From assembly GCA_014802015.1 (NCBI GenBank), contig JAAVDB010000005.1, positions 1 to 64,000 on the forward strand: a stretch of DNA of 64,000 nucleotides, in the 5' to 3' direction. The first letter of the stretch is position 1; the number at the start of each line of letters is the position of its first letter. This document shows, piece by piece, positions 42,797 to 52,410 of this stretch. Position numbers and translations under genes: made by a program. The stretch is from Bacteroides sp. GTDB taxonomy: Bacteria > Bacteroidota > Bacteroidia > Bacteroidales > Muribaculaceae. The notes beneath the pieces were generated by a model that was not told where the DNA came from, made no database searches, and saw only the letters and a list, made by a program, of their open reading frames with translations.

Positions 42797-45700
42797 TCAC
42801 GGATCTATCTCCACAATCTCGCCTGTATCGAGATAATAAAGAAATCCCTGGACCTGCGGATAGCCGATGGAACGGAAAAAGTTCATATAGGCCCTCACCT
42901 GCTTTCTGTATTTACGAGGGTCCTGTGAACCGGATTTATAATCTATTACATGTACCTCACCCGCAGCCGTCCATACCACGCGATCGACACGCAGCAATCT
43001 ACCATCGGCAGTCAGAATCTCTCGCTCAAGATAGGCCTTCTTATATCCGTCAAACCATTGCGCAGCACGCGGATCACTCACACGTCGGTCTATGATCCCA
43101 CGCATCGACTGAATGTCACCCGCTGTCAGTGTCCTTGCATCCGGCGATGATTTCAGCAACGTAAATGCACGATCCACATCTGTAGACCGGCGTATCTGCG
43201 ACATCAATTCGTGCAGGATCAGGCCTCGCTCTCGGGCCACCTCTATCCTGTTGAGACGTTGAGTGTCAATATTGGTATTCTCCCAGACAGATTCGGAGGA
43301 AGTGGATTCGTATGCCGGGAGACGGACCGATTCAGAGGGGCGCATTGCAGTCCCTTTTTCTTTCTCCTTTTCCTTTTTAACAGTCGGTGAACCTATTATC
43401 AGTCTAAGCTCATCATCAAAAGCCATACTCAGATGTTCTGATGCCTTTGCACCGTTAATACCTTCGTATATGGCACGTGCCACATTGGGGATCTCGCCCG
43501 GAGCCAAAGCTTCATTACGAATCTTCTTCGATACCTGCACTCCTACTATCAGTTCATCGACAGCACGTGTGAACGCCACATACAGCAGATTGGTCTGATC
43601 AAGCAACTGCTGACGCTTTATCACTTCATACTGCGGAGCGAAAGGTGTAGACACAAGGTCTTTGCTGACTGTTACAGGCATCATCGGAGGCAGAAGATCA
43701 TCAGGCACTCCATCTATCTGCGGCAACTCAAACCATGCCGTATCACCCTTGTTGACTGTGGTAAATTCGCCGAAAGGTATATGTACGCAAGGAAATTCCA
43801 GGCCTTTGGATTTATGCACCGTGAGGATGTTAAGCGCCCGCGTGTCAGAACTGCCGGCTATTGATGTCTTGCATCCGTTATCATCCCACCATTGCAAAAA
43901 CGAACGTATGTCGGCATGACCCTGACCGACGAATTTTGCAAGCAGGTCGACAAAGGCCGTGATATACACACTGTCACTCTCACGCAATGCCGGATCAACA
44001 TTTGTGGAAATTATCGACTCGACGAGCGATATCAGATCGACTCCGTGCAAAGTCTCGTTCTCAAGATAATCCCTTCCGGCGGTATCCTCACCTTCGCTAC
44101 GCGCACGCATATTGTCAAGAGCAAGCCGCAGAGCCTCGTCAGGTGCATAGCCGGATGTGAACGCCTTCTCATAATCATTCAGTATACGCGCCACTTCACG
44201 GTTGCTTTTGGAATGCCGTTCAGTGGTTATCTCGACACTGGACAACATACGCAGGCGACTGATGATATTAGTGACTGCATCCGACCCGGAGATCAGCAAC
44301 GACTTATCGGAAATAATATCAAATTCAGGGTAAGAAGGGTCAGCGCGTCTGACCTCTTCGAGATACCTTATCACCTCTTCACCTTCCCCTCCTCGCCTTA
44401 CGAGTATAGCTATATCTCCGGGCTTATAACCGGACTGAAGCTGACGACGTAATTCCCGGGCCATCTGTTCGAGAGCATCCTTTTTGCTCTCCTTTCCAGC
44501 CTCATAGCAACTCAGCAATATATATCCGTGATGATCGGCATGTTTGGGTGATACCTGCTGGACGACATTGGAATATACGTCCTCAAGATCATATTGGCGA
44601 GCCACGGATGTAAAAAGCGCGTTATTAAATCTTACGATTTCAGATGACGAGCGCCAATTGGTATTCTCGGTTATATCTTCACCCCTTACCTCTGTGCGCC
44701 CCTCCGCCCAGTCTTCGTTGTGCAGATTATGCAGGAGAGACGGGTCACTGTTACGGAAGCGGTAGATACATTGCTTCTCATCACCGATGACGAGATTGTC
44801 GTAATCGTATGCAAGACTCTCCCTTAGCAACGGTCGCATATTGGCCCACTGACTGTGGGATGTGTCCTGAAACTCGTCGATAAGATAATGATGATACCTC
44901 ACACCCAGTTTCTCATAAAGGAAAGGAGAGTCATCTCCTCCTATGATCCGCGACAGCAGAGTATTAGTATCACTGAGCAGGAGTGTGGAATTTTCACGGC
45001 GGAATCGGTCCATGAGTTCGAGCAATACGCTCAACAGACCAAGCTGATAAAGATTCTTCTTTATGACATTTAGAGTGGTGATCCGCTCGTGACATCTTAT
45101 GATCGCGTTCATCGCCATGCCGACGGCGTCCTCGACAGCCGGGGACGTCAACCCCTTCTTACGTGCAAGCGCTTTCCACATTTTTGACGGATCCTCGGCA
45201 ATCTTCGTGACCGTGGCACCGAGATCCTTCTTGCACCACCCGTTCACGCTCCATGCACTGAGTATATTGAATACGTGTGAAGTCACAAGCTCGCCGGCGC
45301 TGTCAAGAATGGTGACCGCGTCCAGAGCCTCGTTACACACACGTGCTGTCTCACGCATGATTTCCTCTGACGCACTAAATATAATCTTGCAAAACTCCGG
45401 AAATCTCTTTTCATCCGTCAGATATTCAAGAATAGCCTTTTCATTATCCTTGAATGTATCGTCATGGATTTTTGCAATAAATTTTATCAGATTGGACTGT
45501 ACATTGCCCGAGCGATTGAAGAGAGTAAACTGTGCTCCTTGGTCTATGAGACTCTTCATGTATCTCGTGATCCAGGTCTCTATCTCATGTGACTTTTTTG
45601 ACGGCTTGCCATGATTGAGTGACTGGAGCATCTGATCTACACTCATGGTTATCACAGCCTCATCGTCAAGTTCGAGGGCATAATTACTTGACACATCCGC

Positions 45701-46114
45701 TTCATGCGCGAATGCACGCAGCACAGTCTGGAAGAATGAATCAATAGTCGATACGCTGAACCGGCTGAAATCATACAGCAACCCGCTCAACGCCTCCTTT
45801 GCCGCTACTGCAAGCCGTTCGGGCGTACAGCGAAATGTCTTACATAAATCCGACTCGTATGGGCTCTTTTCCTCCCAATCCTTTTCACATCCGGCTAATA
45901 CAGCAAGTTCATGTATGATACGCGACTTCATCTCTTCGGTCGCCTTATTGGTAAAGGTCATCGCCAGCACCGTCCTGTGGCCGGAGTGAGAACCCGGACG
46001 GTTGAGCACATACTCACCCTCCTCGGTCTTGTGACCGAGTATCAGTTTAATATATTCGCGAGCAAGGGTAAATGTCTTTCCCGATCCGGCGGAAGCTTTG
46101 TAAATATTTATCAT
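42797..46114 (-). CDS. RecB/AddA-like UvrD-type helicase with C-terminal PD-(D/E)XK nuclease
   Basis: 1105 residues. Helicase motifs in order: ASAGSGKTFTLAREY (I, 8-22), TFTNKATEEMK (Ia), LIDEFQDTS (II), GDEKQCIYRFR (III), LTVHKSKGLEFPCVHIPF (V) and LLYVAFTRAVDEL (VI). The C-terminal nuclease motif is EVHVIDYKSG, followed by a conserved RAYMNFFRSIGY tail. It should unwind and degrade DNA ends in recombinational repair with an AddB-type partner, which is not in this window. The start overlaps the stop of the SUI1 gene by 4 nt. Confidence 0.92.
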   Translation of the reverse strand: MINIYKASAGSGKTFTLAREYIKLILGHKTEEGEYVLNRPGSHSGHRTVLAMTFTNKATEEMKSRIIHELAVLAGCEKDWEEKSPYESDLCKTFRCTPERLAVAAKEALSGLLYDFSRFSVSTIDSFFQTVLRAFAHEADVSSNYALELDDEAVITMSVDQMLQSLNHGKPSKKSHEIETWITRYMKSLIDQGAQFTLFNRSGNVQSNLIKFIAKIHDDTFKDNEKAILEYLTDEKRFPEFCKIIFSASEEIMRETARVCNEALDAVTILDSAGELVTSHVFNILSAWSVNGWCKKDLGATVTKIAEDPSKMWKALARKKGLTSPAVEDAVGMAMNAIIRCHERITTLNVIKKNLYQLGLLSVLLELMDRFRRENSTLLLSDTNTLLSRIIGGDDSPFLYEKLGVRYHHYLIDEFQDTSHSQWANMRPLLRESLAYDYDNLVIGDEKQCIYRFRNSDPSLLHNLHNEDWAEGRTEVRGEDITENTNWRSSSEIVRFNNALFTSVARQYDLEDVYSNVVQQVSPKHADHHGYILLSCYEAGKESKKDALEQMARELRRQLQSGYKPGDIAILVRRGGEGEEVIRYLEEVRRADPSYPEFDIISDKSLLISGSDAVTNIISRLRMLSSVEITTERHSKSNREVARILNDYEKAFTSGYAPDEALRLALDNMRARSEGEDTAGRDYLENETLHGVDLISLVESIISTNVDPALRESDSVYITAFVDLLAKFVGQGHADIRSFLQWWDDNGCKTSIAGSSDTRALNILTVHKSKGLEFPCVHIPFGEFTTVNKGDTAWFELPQIDGVPDDLLPPMMPVTVSKDLVSTPFAPQYEVIKRQQLLDQTNLLYVAFTRAVDELIVGVQVSKKIRNEALAPGEIPNVARAIYEGINGAKASEHLSMAFDDELRLIIGSPTVKKEKEKEKGTAMRPSESVRLPAYESTSSESVWENTNIDTQRLNRIEVARERGLILHELMSQIRRSTDVDRAFTLLKSSPDARTLTAGDIQSMRGIIDRRVSDPRAAQWFDGYKKAYLEREILTADGRLLRVDRVVWTAAGEVHVIDYKSGSQDPRKYRKQVRAYMNFFRSIGYPQVQGFLYYLDTGEIVEIDP

Positions 46115-46431
46115 TTGACCTTATATCCCATATCGGAAAGAAGTCTCCTGACCTTGTCGACACACTCACCCTGTATGAGGATTTCACCACCACGCGCAGA
46201 TCCTCCAGTCCCGAGCTGTGATTTCAACCGTGCAGCAATATCAAGCAGTTCCGATTCAGGACATGTAAAACCTTCGATTATAGTTGCGGTCTTGCCCTTT
46301 CGTCCCTTCCGGTCGATAGTGACATGCAACACATCCGGCTTACGGATGTCGACCGGCTCTTCGGCTACGAACTCTTCACGGTCAAGTGTACCGTCATTTA
46401 CCTTACTCGCAAGAATATCTTTCCAATCCAT
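46111..46431 (-). CDS. SUI1/YciH-family translation factor
   Basis: 106 residues. The SUI1 fold is seen in VLHVTIDRKGRKGKTATIIEGF, LKSQLGTGGSARGGEILIQGE and CVDKVRRLLSDMGYKVK, with the conserved KTATII and GTGGS motifs. Eukaryotic eIF1 and bacterial YciH share this fold and affect start-codon fidelity. It is co-translated with the helicase gene (ATGA overlap) and lies 14 nt after a lipoprotein gene. Confidence 0.9.
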   Translation of the reverse strand: MDWKDILASKVNDGTLDREEFVAEEPVDIRKPDVLHVTIDRKGRKGKTATIIEGFTCPESELLDIAARLKSQLGTGGSARGGEILIQGECVDKVRRLLSDMGYKVK

Positions 46432-46445
46432 GATCTAATCTGAGT

Positions 46446-46913
46446 TTACATATCTCCGTATGCCGTAGAGTCAGCCTCATCGTCGGACGCATGACTGCTG
46501 AAATCGGATATATCCGCAGGGTTGTCAATCGAATTTACCAATCCCGACAGTGACATTGCGTAACGGTCAAGGTCAACAGGCAGGTGTGAGTAGAAGTAAG
46601 CTGCTGAATCAGCATTCTGCTCAAACGCCATGCGGTAACACTTCGTAGCCTGATCAAGAGCATCAGCATCATCCGTACGGTCATAAAGCTGCATATAAAG
46701 TATGGACAGACGCCCCAGTTCAGACGCAACCATACTACCCTGAGCCACATGCTCCCCTACCAGATCATCACATATACGGCGTGTAGCCATCACATCATCA
46801 GCCGCGTATGCCATCTCGGCCGATGCAACCTGCTCTGATACCGACGAATTGCCGCACGCTGCCATTACACAGCACATCAGTAGCGGAATACAATATCTTA
46901 CGATAGAATACAT
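46446..46913 (-). CDS. Predicted lipoprotein with TPR-like helices
   Basis: 155 residues from the ATG at 46913. Signal peptide with lipobox MAAC (about 17-20). The following region (QVASAEMAYAADDVMATRRICDDL and ASELGRLSILYMQLYDRTDDADALDQATKCYRMAF) reads like TPR helices. The acidic C-terminus is short. An in-frame ATG at 46991 would put the signal peptide 26 residues inside the chain, so I prefer 46913. Function unknown. Confidence 0.75.
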   Translation of the reverse strand: MYSIVRYCIPLLMCCVMAACGNSSVSEQVASAEMAYAADDVMATRRICDDLVGEHVAQGSMVASELGRLSILYMQLYDRTDDADALDQATKCYRMAFEQNADSAAYFYSHLPVDLDRYAMSLSGLVNSIDNPADISDFSSHASDDEADSTAYGDM

Positions 46914-46941
46914 TGATAGATTTACCTCCGTAATATTATCA

Positions 46942-47343
46942 CTAAATAATTTTCTTGTAATAATATAGAATGCCTTCATTCTCCAGTTCAAGACTCAGAT
47001 CAGAATGCTCAACAATTTTACGCGAATATCGCTCGGGGATGTCACCTACCAGCGAAGCATCGCCGTCAACCTCTACGGATGTCTTGTCGAGCAGCATCAC
47101 AAGTGAATCATTTTCGACATTCCACGTACCCCTGACGGTATACGTAATGACTCCGGGTCTGATAGCCCGGACCAGACACGACGCATCGCGGTTGAGTTCC
47201 ATCACCGGAACGTTGTCCGATACTTCAGGGATTACATAGTTTCCTACGATTTCCCTGGCCTCACTGCTCAGATGGCTGCAAGACTGAATCAGCATGGTTC
47301 CTGCCAAGATGGACAATAATCCATGTGTCCTGAATATTTTCAT
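46942..47343 (-). CDS. Predicted lipoprotein, lipocalin-like size
   Basis: 133 residues. Lipobox LIQSC (about 18-22), then a beta-rich chain: EIVGNYVIPEVSDNVPVMELNRD, TYTVRGTWNVENDSLVMLLD and LELENEGILYYYKKII. This resembles the small lipocalin-like lipoproteins of Bacteroidetes (GNWV...G.W...DSL pattern). Function unknown. It precedes the other lipoprotein gene on the same strand. Confidence 0.72.
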   Translation of the reverse strand: MKIFRTHGLLSILAGTMLIQSCSHLSSEAREIVGNYVIPEVSDNVPVMELNRDASCLVRAIRPGVITYTVRGTWNVENDSLVMLLDKTSVEVDGDASLVGDIPERYSRKIVEHSDLSLELENEGILYYYKKII

Positions 47344-47383
47344 AATCTGTGAAATTTGGAGAGAAACATTCAGATAATAGCGA

Positions 47384-49957
47384 TTATCCGCAACGCGAAT
47401 TACCGCAAGATGTGCATATCAGACACCCTTCCTGATAAACGAGTGTCTCCTGGCCGCAGTTAGGACATTTCTGTCCGTTAGCAACTGTACCTGACGGCAG
47501 ATAACGCTTGAGTGCGCGCTCCACACCCATTTTCCAAGTATTAATGCTTTGCGAATCGAGTTCGAGACCGTTTACAAGCTTCAGTACCTGATCTATAGGC
47601 ATTCCGTATCGAAGCACTCCCGATATGAGTTTAGCGTAATTCCAATATTCAGGATTAAACTTATCAGAAAGGCCTTCGATCGTAGTCTTCAGTCCTCGTT
47701 TATTTATGAACTGGAAGTCGTAACGCTTGTTTCCGTTCTCATCGATAGCCTTTATGATCTTGCCTTTATTCACCGACTTGGGACAGAATATTCCATCTTC
47801 ATCATCAGCGAGACCTGTAAAGATCTCGTAGGGACGTCCGTCTACCAGACCTACGAAAGCAATCCATTTCTCTTTATTATTCTGGAATCGCACCACATCA
47901 GCCTCAAGCTCGGCAGGACGTTTAAGCATCAGCGGATGTGATTCGTTCAGACGCGGTGTATCCACGCTCTCGGAAGATGATTTTTTATCATCTTTCTTTT
48001 TCTTGTCATTCTCAGCAGCAATGAGCACTCCCGAACGACAGCCGTCACGATAGATAGTGCAACCCTTACAACCGGCCTTCCATGCTTCAAGATACAGACG
48101 GTTGACCAACTCCACATCGACGTCAGCCGGCAGATTGATCGTGACAGAAATGGAGTGATCCACCCACTTCTGCACCGCACCCTGCATTCTCACCTTCTCA
48201 AGCCAGTCTATATCATTTGCTGTGGCTTTATAATAAGGTGACTTGGCAACAAGCGCTTCGATTTCGGCCTGTGAATAATCGTCACGCACTTCGATACCGT
48301 TGACTTTCATCCAATCTACAAATTTGGGGTGGTACACCACGTACTCCTCAAACTTATCGCCTGATTCGTCAACATAATCTATACGAGCCTCAACATCGTT
48401 GGCGTTGATCTTACGACGACGCTTGTAAACAGGCATAAATACCGGCTCGATACCGGAAGAAGTACGTGTCATCAGCGAAGTCGTGCCTGTAGGTGCGATC
48501 GTAAGACATGCTATGTTACGACGGCCGAACATCTCCATTTCCGATACAAGATCGGGAGCTGCTTCACGCAGTCGTGCTATATATGGATTGTTACGCTCAC
48601 GGATAGCATCATATACGTCAAATGCGCCACGCTCCTTGGCCATCTGTACTGACGAACCGAATGCCGCGATGGCGAGCGCACGATGCACATTGACCGACAT
48701 CGCTGTAGCCTCCTCAGTGCCGTAACGTAGACCAAGTGCTGCGATCATGTCACCCTCGGCTGTAGTGCCGAGACCTGTACGACGACCCTTCAGGGTCTTG
48801 GAACGAATCTTCTTCCACAGGTTGAGTTCAGTTTCCTTGACCTCGGGGGTCTCGGGATCTTTTTCGATCTTTGCTATGATGGTATCGATTTTCTCCATCT
48901 CAAGATCGATTATATCGTCCATTATACGCTGTGCCTTTGCCACATGTGACGCAAACAGTTCGTAATCAAACTCGGCCTGAGGTGTGAAAGGATTCTTTAC
49001 GTATGAATATAGATTGATAGCCACCAGACGGCAACTGTCGTAAGGGCAGAGAGGTATCTCGCCACATGGATTTGTCGAAACTGTCTGAAAACCTAAATCC
49101 GCATAACAATCGGGAACTGACTCACGGGTGATCGTATCCCAGAAGAGGACTCCCGGCTCGGCCGATTTCCAGGCATTATATACGATTTTGCTCCATAATG
49201 CCCGTGCATCGGTGTCAATGCTCACCTCGGGGTTATCACTCCACACGGGAAACCGGCGCTGATAAGTGTCACCACTCTCGACACACCGCATGAACTCGTC
49301 ATCGATTTTCACCGACACATTGGCACCGGTTATCTTGCCCTGCTCAAGTTTAGCATCGATGAAGCGCTCTGAATCGGGATGCTTGATCGAGACAGAAAGC
49401 ATCAATGCTCCTCGACGGCCATCCTGTGCCACTTCACGTGTAGAATTGGAGTAGCGTTCCATAAACGGCACAAGACCTGTCGAAGTCAGAGCTGAATTTT
49501 TAACAGGACTTCCTTTCGGGCGAAGGTCGCTGAGATCATGTCCCACACCACCGCGACGCTTCATCAGCTGTACCTGCTCCTCATCAATCTTGGCGATACC
49601 TCCGTACGAATCGGGGTGTCCGTCGAGACCGATCACAAAACAGTTGCTAAGTGAACCAACCTGATAATCATTACCGATACCTGCCATAGGACTGCCCTGT
49701 GGCACTACATAGCGGAATCTGTCGAGTAACTCCATCACTTCAGTTTCAGACATCGGATTAGGATAATTACGTTCGATACGCGCTATCTCGGAGGCTATGC
49801 GGTGGTGCATATCCTCAGGCGTACGTTCATAGATATGTCCGTCTGAATCCTTTAGCGCATACTTGCTGACCCATACGCGAGCAGCAAGCTCGTCTCCATC
49901 AAAATATTTTACCGAGGCATCATAAGCCTCATCATAGGTATATATCTTTCGTTCCAT
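47384..49957 (-). CDS. nrdJ: Adenosylcobalamin-dependent (class II) ribonucleotide reductase
   Basis: 857 residues from the ATG at 49957 (MERKIYTYDEAYDAS). Substrate-site GSLSNCFVIG with the redox Cys, the active-site Cys in STNPCGEIPLCPYDSCR, and the phosphate loop APTGTTSLMT are present. A C-terminal zinc ribbon KCPNCGQETLVYQEGCLICTSCG closes the chain. It reduces ribonucleotides using B12, so it works with or without oxygen. The frame is open to 50053, but the family start is at 49957. I see no cobalamin riboswitch in the 214-nt gap upstream. Confidence 0.95.
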   Translation of the reverse strand: MERKIYTYDEAYDASVKYFDGDELAARVWVSKYALKDSDGHIYERTPEDMHHRIASEIARIERNYPNPMSETEVMELLDRFRYVVPQGSPMAGIGNDYQVGSLSNCFVIGLDGHPDSYGGIAKIDEEQVQLMKRRGGVGHDLSDLRPKGSPVKNSALTSTGLVPFMERYSNSTREVAQDGRRGALMLSVSIKHPDSERFIDAKLEQGKITGANVSVKIDDEFMRCVESGDTYQRRFPVWSDNPEVSIDTDARALWSKIVYNAWKSAEPGVLFWDTITRESVPDCYADLGFQTVSTNPCGEIPLCPYDSCRLVAINLYSYVKNPFTPQAEFDYELFASHVAKAQRIMDDIIDLEMEKIDTIIAKIEKDPETPEVKETELNLWKKIRSKTLKGRRTGLGTTAEGDMIAALGLRYGTEEATAMSVNVHRALAIAAFGSSVQMAKERGAFDVYDAIRERNNPYIARLREAAPDLVSEMEMFGRRNIACLTIAPTGTTSLMTRTSSGIEPVFMPVYKRRRKINANDVEARIDYVDESGDKFEEYVVYHPKFVDWMKVNGIEVRDDYSQAEIEALVAKSPYYKATANDIDWLEKVRMQGAVQKWVDHSISVTINLPADVDVELVNRLYLEAWKAGCKGCTIYRDGCRSGVLIAAENDKKKKDDKKSSSESVDTPRLNESHPLMLKRPAELEADVVRFQNNKEKWIAFVGLVDGRPYEIFTGLADDEDGIFCPKSVNKGKIIKAIDENGNKRYDFQFINKRGLKTTIEGLSDKFNPEYWNYAKLISGVLRYGMPIDQVLKLVNGLELDSQSINTWKMGVERALKRYLPSGTVANGQKCPNCGQETLVYQEGCLICTSCGNSRCG

Positions 49958-50171
49958 AAAATGTGTCGATTGGAATAACTCAACAGAAAAGCATCCGTGT
50001 TGTCTGCGGTATATTACAAGGTAACTGAAATGTATCGAAGTTAGTGACTGCAAAGTTGACGAATTTTCCTTGATGTACCAAAAAATATCGCCTCAATTTA
50101 TCAACAATTGAATATTTTGTCGTAACTTGCAGTGTATTTGCGGCCCGGTCACATCCGCGCCTTCACAGATT
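49958..50171. promoter_or_regulatory. Divergent promoter region of nrdJ and the nitroreductase gene
   Basis: For nrdJ a near-consensus -7 box CAACTTTG lies on the minus strand at 50050-50057, with a T-rich TTTTTGG element about 21 nt upstream. For the nitroreductase TGTATTTG (50133-50140, one mismatch) may be the -7 box. Both are weak. No riboswitch-like fold is evident. Confidence 0.35.
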
Positions 50172-50933
50172 ATGAAAATCACTTTCAACGACACTTACTT
50201 TACCACCAGGCGTACCATCCGCGCCTATGACAAAGACAGAGCGGTTGACACGGCTCTCATCCGTTCACTTATAGAAGAGGCCGCACATGCGCCCAACACT
50301 GGCAACATGCAGCTTTACAGCGTGATACTCACCACAGATCCGACCGAGATTCAGGCTCTCGCTCCGGCTCATTTCTCTCAACCGGCCATAACAGGAGCCA
50401 AGGCTGTACTCACCTTCTGCATGGATCTCCACCGCTACCACTCCTGGTGCGTAAACGGAGGGGCCGAGCCCGGGCTTAACAATCTTCAGGGATACACATG
50501 GGCCGTCATGGACACCGCAATTTTCGCCCAACAGTTCGTCACACTTGCCGAACTTCACGGATTAGGCACATGTTATCTCGGCACTACGACCTACAACGCT
50601 CCCATGATAGCCGAGATGCTCAGACTGCCACACGGCGTGGTGCCTCTGCTCACCGTGACTGTCGGATACCCGGCCGAGACACCGGAACTACCGGAACGGC
50701 TTGACGTAGACTGCATCCTGCACCACGGGACATACAATGACCCTTCGGCAGACCGTCTTGCAGAGCTATACGCTGAAAAAGAGAATATGGAGTCCTATCG
50801 AAAATTTGTCGCGGAAAACGGCAAGGATAACCTTGCACAAGTGTATGCTGATGTCCGCTATCCGCGTGCAGCTAACGAACATTTCTCGGCCGTGCTCAAG
50901 GAATTTCTCAAAAATCAAGGTGTAGAGATATAA
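50172..50933 (+). CDS. Nitroreductase-family FMN-dependent oxidoreductase
   Basis: 253 residues. FMN-binding RRTIRAYDKDRAVD near the N-terminus, EEAAHAPNTGNMQLYSVIL, and the C-terminal HGLGTCYLGTTTYNAPMIAEMLRLPHGVVPLLTVTVGYPAE match the nitroreductase fold. An unusual C-terminal extension ends in HFSAVLKEFLKNQGVEI. The frame is open to 50127 (TTG), but the domain starts at the ATG at 50172. Substrate unknown. Confidence 0.88.
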   Translation: MKITFNDTYFTTRRTIRAYDKDRAVDTALIRSLIEEAAHAPNTGNMQLYSVILTTDPTEIQALAPAHFSQPAITGAKAVLTFCMDLHRYHSWCVNGGAEPGLNNLQGYTWAVMDTAIFAQQFVTLAELHGLGTCYLGTTTYNAPMIAEMLRLPHGVVPLLTVTVGYPAETPELPERLDVDCILHHGTYNDPSADRLAELYAEKENMESYRKFVAENGKDNLAQVYADVRYPRAANEHFSAVLKEFLKNQGVEI

Positions 50934-50950
50934 GTAAGTCAAATTTTTAC

Positions 50951-50958
50951 TACCTTTG
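50951..50958 (+). promoter_or_regulatory. -7 box (TACCTTTG) of the TetR-fabG operon
   Basis: A perfect match lies 22 nt before the ATG at 50981, in the 47-nt gap after the nitroreductase gene. Confidence 0.5.
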
Positions 50959-50980
50959 CATCTTGAATCAACTATTTTAA

Positions 50981-51592
50981 ATGACAGCGATAGCCTCAAA
51001 AACACGTGAACGACTTCTTGACGTAGCCCGTCAGCTCTTCGCCTCCAACGGCGTGGAACGGACCACCATGAACGATATCGCCACAGCGTCCGATAAGGGT
51101 CGGCGCACGATATATACCTACTTTAAGAACAAGAAAGAGATATATGACGCTGTCATTGAACGTGAGGCTGACGCAATCGTCAAACGGTTTCGTGACATTG
51201 TATGCTCCGACATGAAACCTGTCGAGATGCTTCAGGCATACATACGGACCAGATTCGAGGTAGTTGACGAGACCATTAAGGCATCGACCACAAGCCAGTT
51301 CATATCATACATAACACTTGACCACAAGAGGCTGGAACGTATACGCCGTCTTGCCGTCGACAAGGAACGAGGGCTATTCAAGTCAATGATCGACAAAGGG
51401 GTAGCCGAGGGTGTATTTGACCCCACGCAGGCTGCGCTCATCCCTTCGATCCACCAGATGTTTTTTCATGGCGTGGACTCATGTCATCTGTGCGACAATT
51501 ATGAAGAACTCGGCGTGAATCCGGCATCATTCCGCGAAGAGGCCGTCGAATTTTTCACACGCACTCTCGTTATACAGAAACAAGGAAATTAA
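50981..51592 (+). CDS. TetR/AcrR-family regulator next to fabG
   Basis: 203 residues. The N-terminal HTH is RERLLDVARQLFASNGVERTTMNDIATASDKGRRTIYTYFKNKKEIYDAV (9-58). The C-terminal ligand domain is helical. fabG follows after 38 nt, so this may be a local regulator of fatty acid synthesis, as FabR-like proteins are in other phyla. That role is inferred from position only. Confidence 0.9.
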   Translation: MTAIASKTRERLLDVARQLFASNGVERTTMNDIATASDKGRRTIYTYFKNKKEIYDAVIEREADAIVKRFRDIVCSDMKPVEMLQAYIRTRFEVVDETIKASTTSQFISYITLDHKRLERIRRLAVDKERGLFKSMIDKGVAEGVFDPTQAALIPSIHQMFFHGVDSCHLCDNYEELGVNPASFREEAVEFFTRTLVIQKQGN

Positions 51593-51630
51593 CACCAACT
51601 ACAAAATAATATCATAAAACTATTCTTGAA

Positions 51631-52377
51631 ATGAAATTACTTGAAGGAAAAGTTGCACTCATCACCGGTGCATCACGAGGCATCGGCAAAGGCATTGCTC
51701 TTAAATTCGCTTCCGAAGGTGCAGATATAGCATTCACCGATCTTTTCGATGACGAAAACATGGCTGCTACAGTCAAGGAAATCGAGGCCCTCGGCGTACG
51801 CGCCAAAGGCTATGCTTCAAACGCCGCTGACTTCGCACAGACTGAAGAAGTCGTAGCCAAAGTCAAGGAAGACTTCGGCCACATCGACGTACTCGTCAAC
51901 AATGCAGGTATCACCAAGGACGGTCTCATGCTCAAGATGAGCGAAGCTCAGTGGGATGCGGTAATCGCCGTCAACCTCAAGAGCGCATTCAATTTCATCC
52001 ACGCCATCATCCCCGTCATGATGCGTCAGCGCAGCGGCTCTATCATCAACATGGCATCTGTGGTAGGTGTCCATGGCAATGCAGGACAGGCCAACTACGC
52101 AGCATCAAAGGCCGGCCTCATCGCTCTCGCCAAGAGTATCGCTCAGGAAGTGGGTTCACGCGGCATCCGCGCTAACGCCATCGCTCCCGGATTTATCGAG
52201 ACTGCCATGACCGCAGCACTGCCCGATGACGTACGTAAGGAATGGGCTCAGAAGATCCCCCTGCGTCGCGCCGGTCAGGTCGAGGACATAGCCAACGTCG
52301 CCACATTCCTTGCATCAGATATGTCAAGCTACGTATCGGGTCAGGTTATCGAGGTGGACGGTGGCATGAATATGTAA
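51631..52377 (+). CDS. fabG: 3-oxoacyl-[acyl-carrier-protein] reductase
   Basis: 248 residues. NADPH motif TGASRGIGKG (12-21), NNAG (90-93), catalytic Asn115, Ser143, Tyr156 and Lys160 (YAASK). The C-terminus SSYVSGQVIEVDGGMNM is that of FabG. It reduces 3-oxoacyl-ACP in fatty acid elongation. Confidence 0.96.
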   Translation: MKLLEGKVALITGASRGIGKGIALKFASEGADIAFTDLFDDENMAATVKEIEALGVRAKGYASNAADFAQTEEVVAKVKEDFGHIDVLVNNAGITKDGLMLKMSEAQWDAVIAVNLKSAFNFIHAIIPVMMRQRSGSIINMASVVGVHGNAGQANYAASKAGLIALAKSIAQEVGSRGIRANAIAPGFIETAMTAALPDDVRKEWAQKIPLRRAGQVEDIANVATFLASDMSSYVSGQVIEVDGGMNM

Positions 52378-52410
52378 TCACCCCCCGTAATTCCACTCTC
52401 AAATTACTGA

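Noticed and set aside
49958-50171. Cobalamin riboswitch before the B12-dependent nrdJ
   Set aside because: Looked for a B12-box-like sequence and long structured leader; the gap is short and AT-rich and shows neither.
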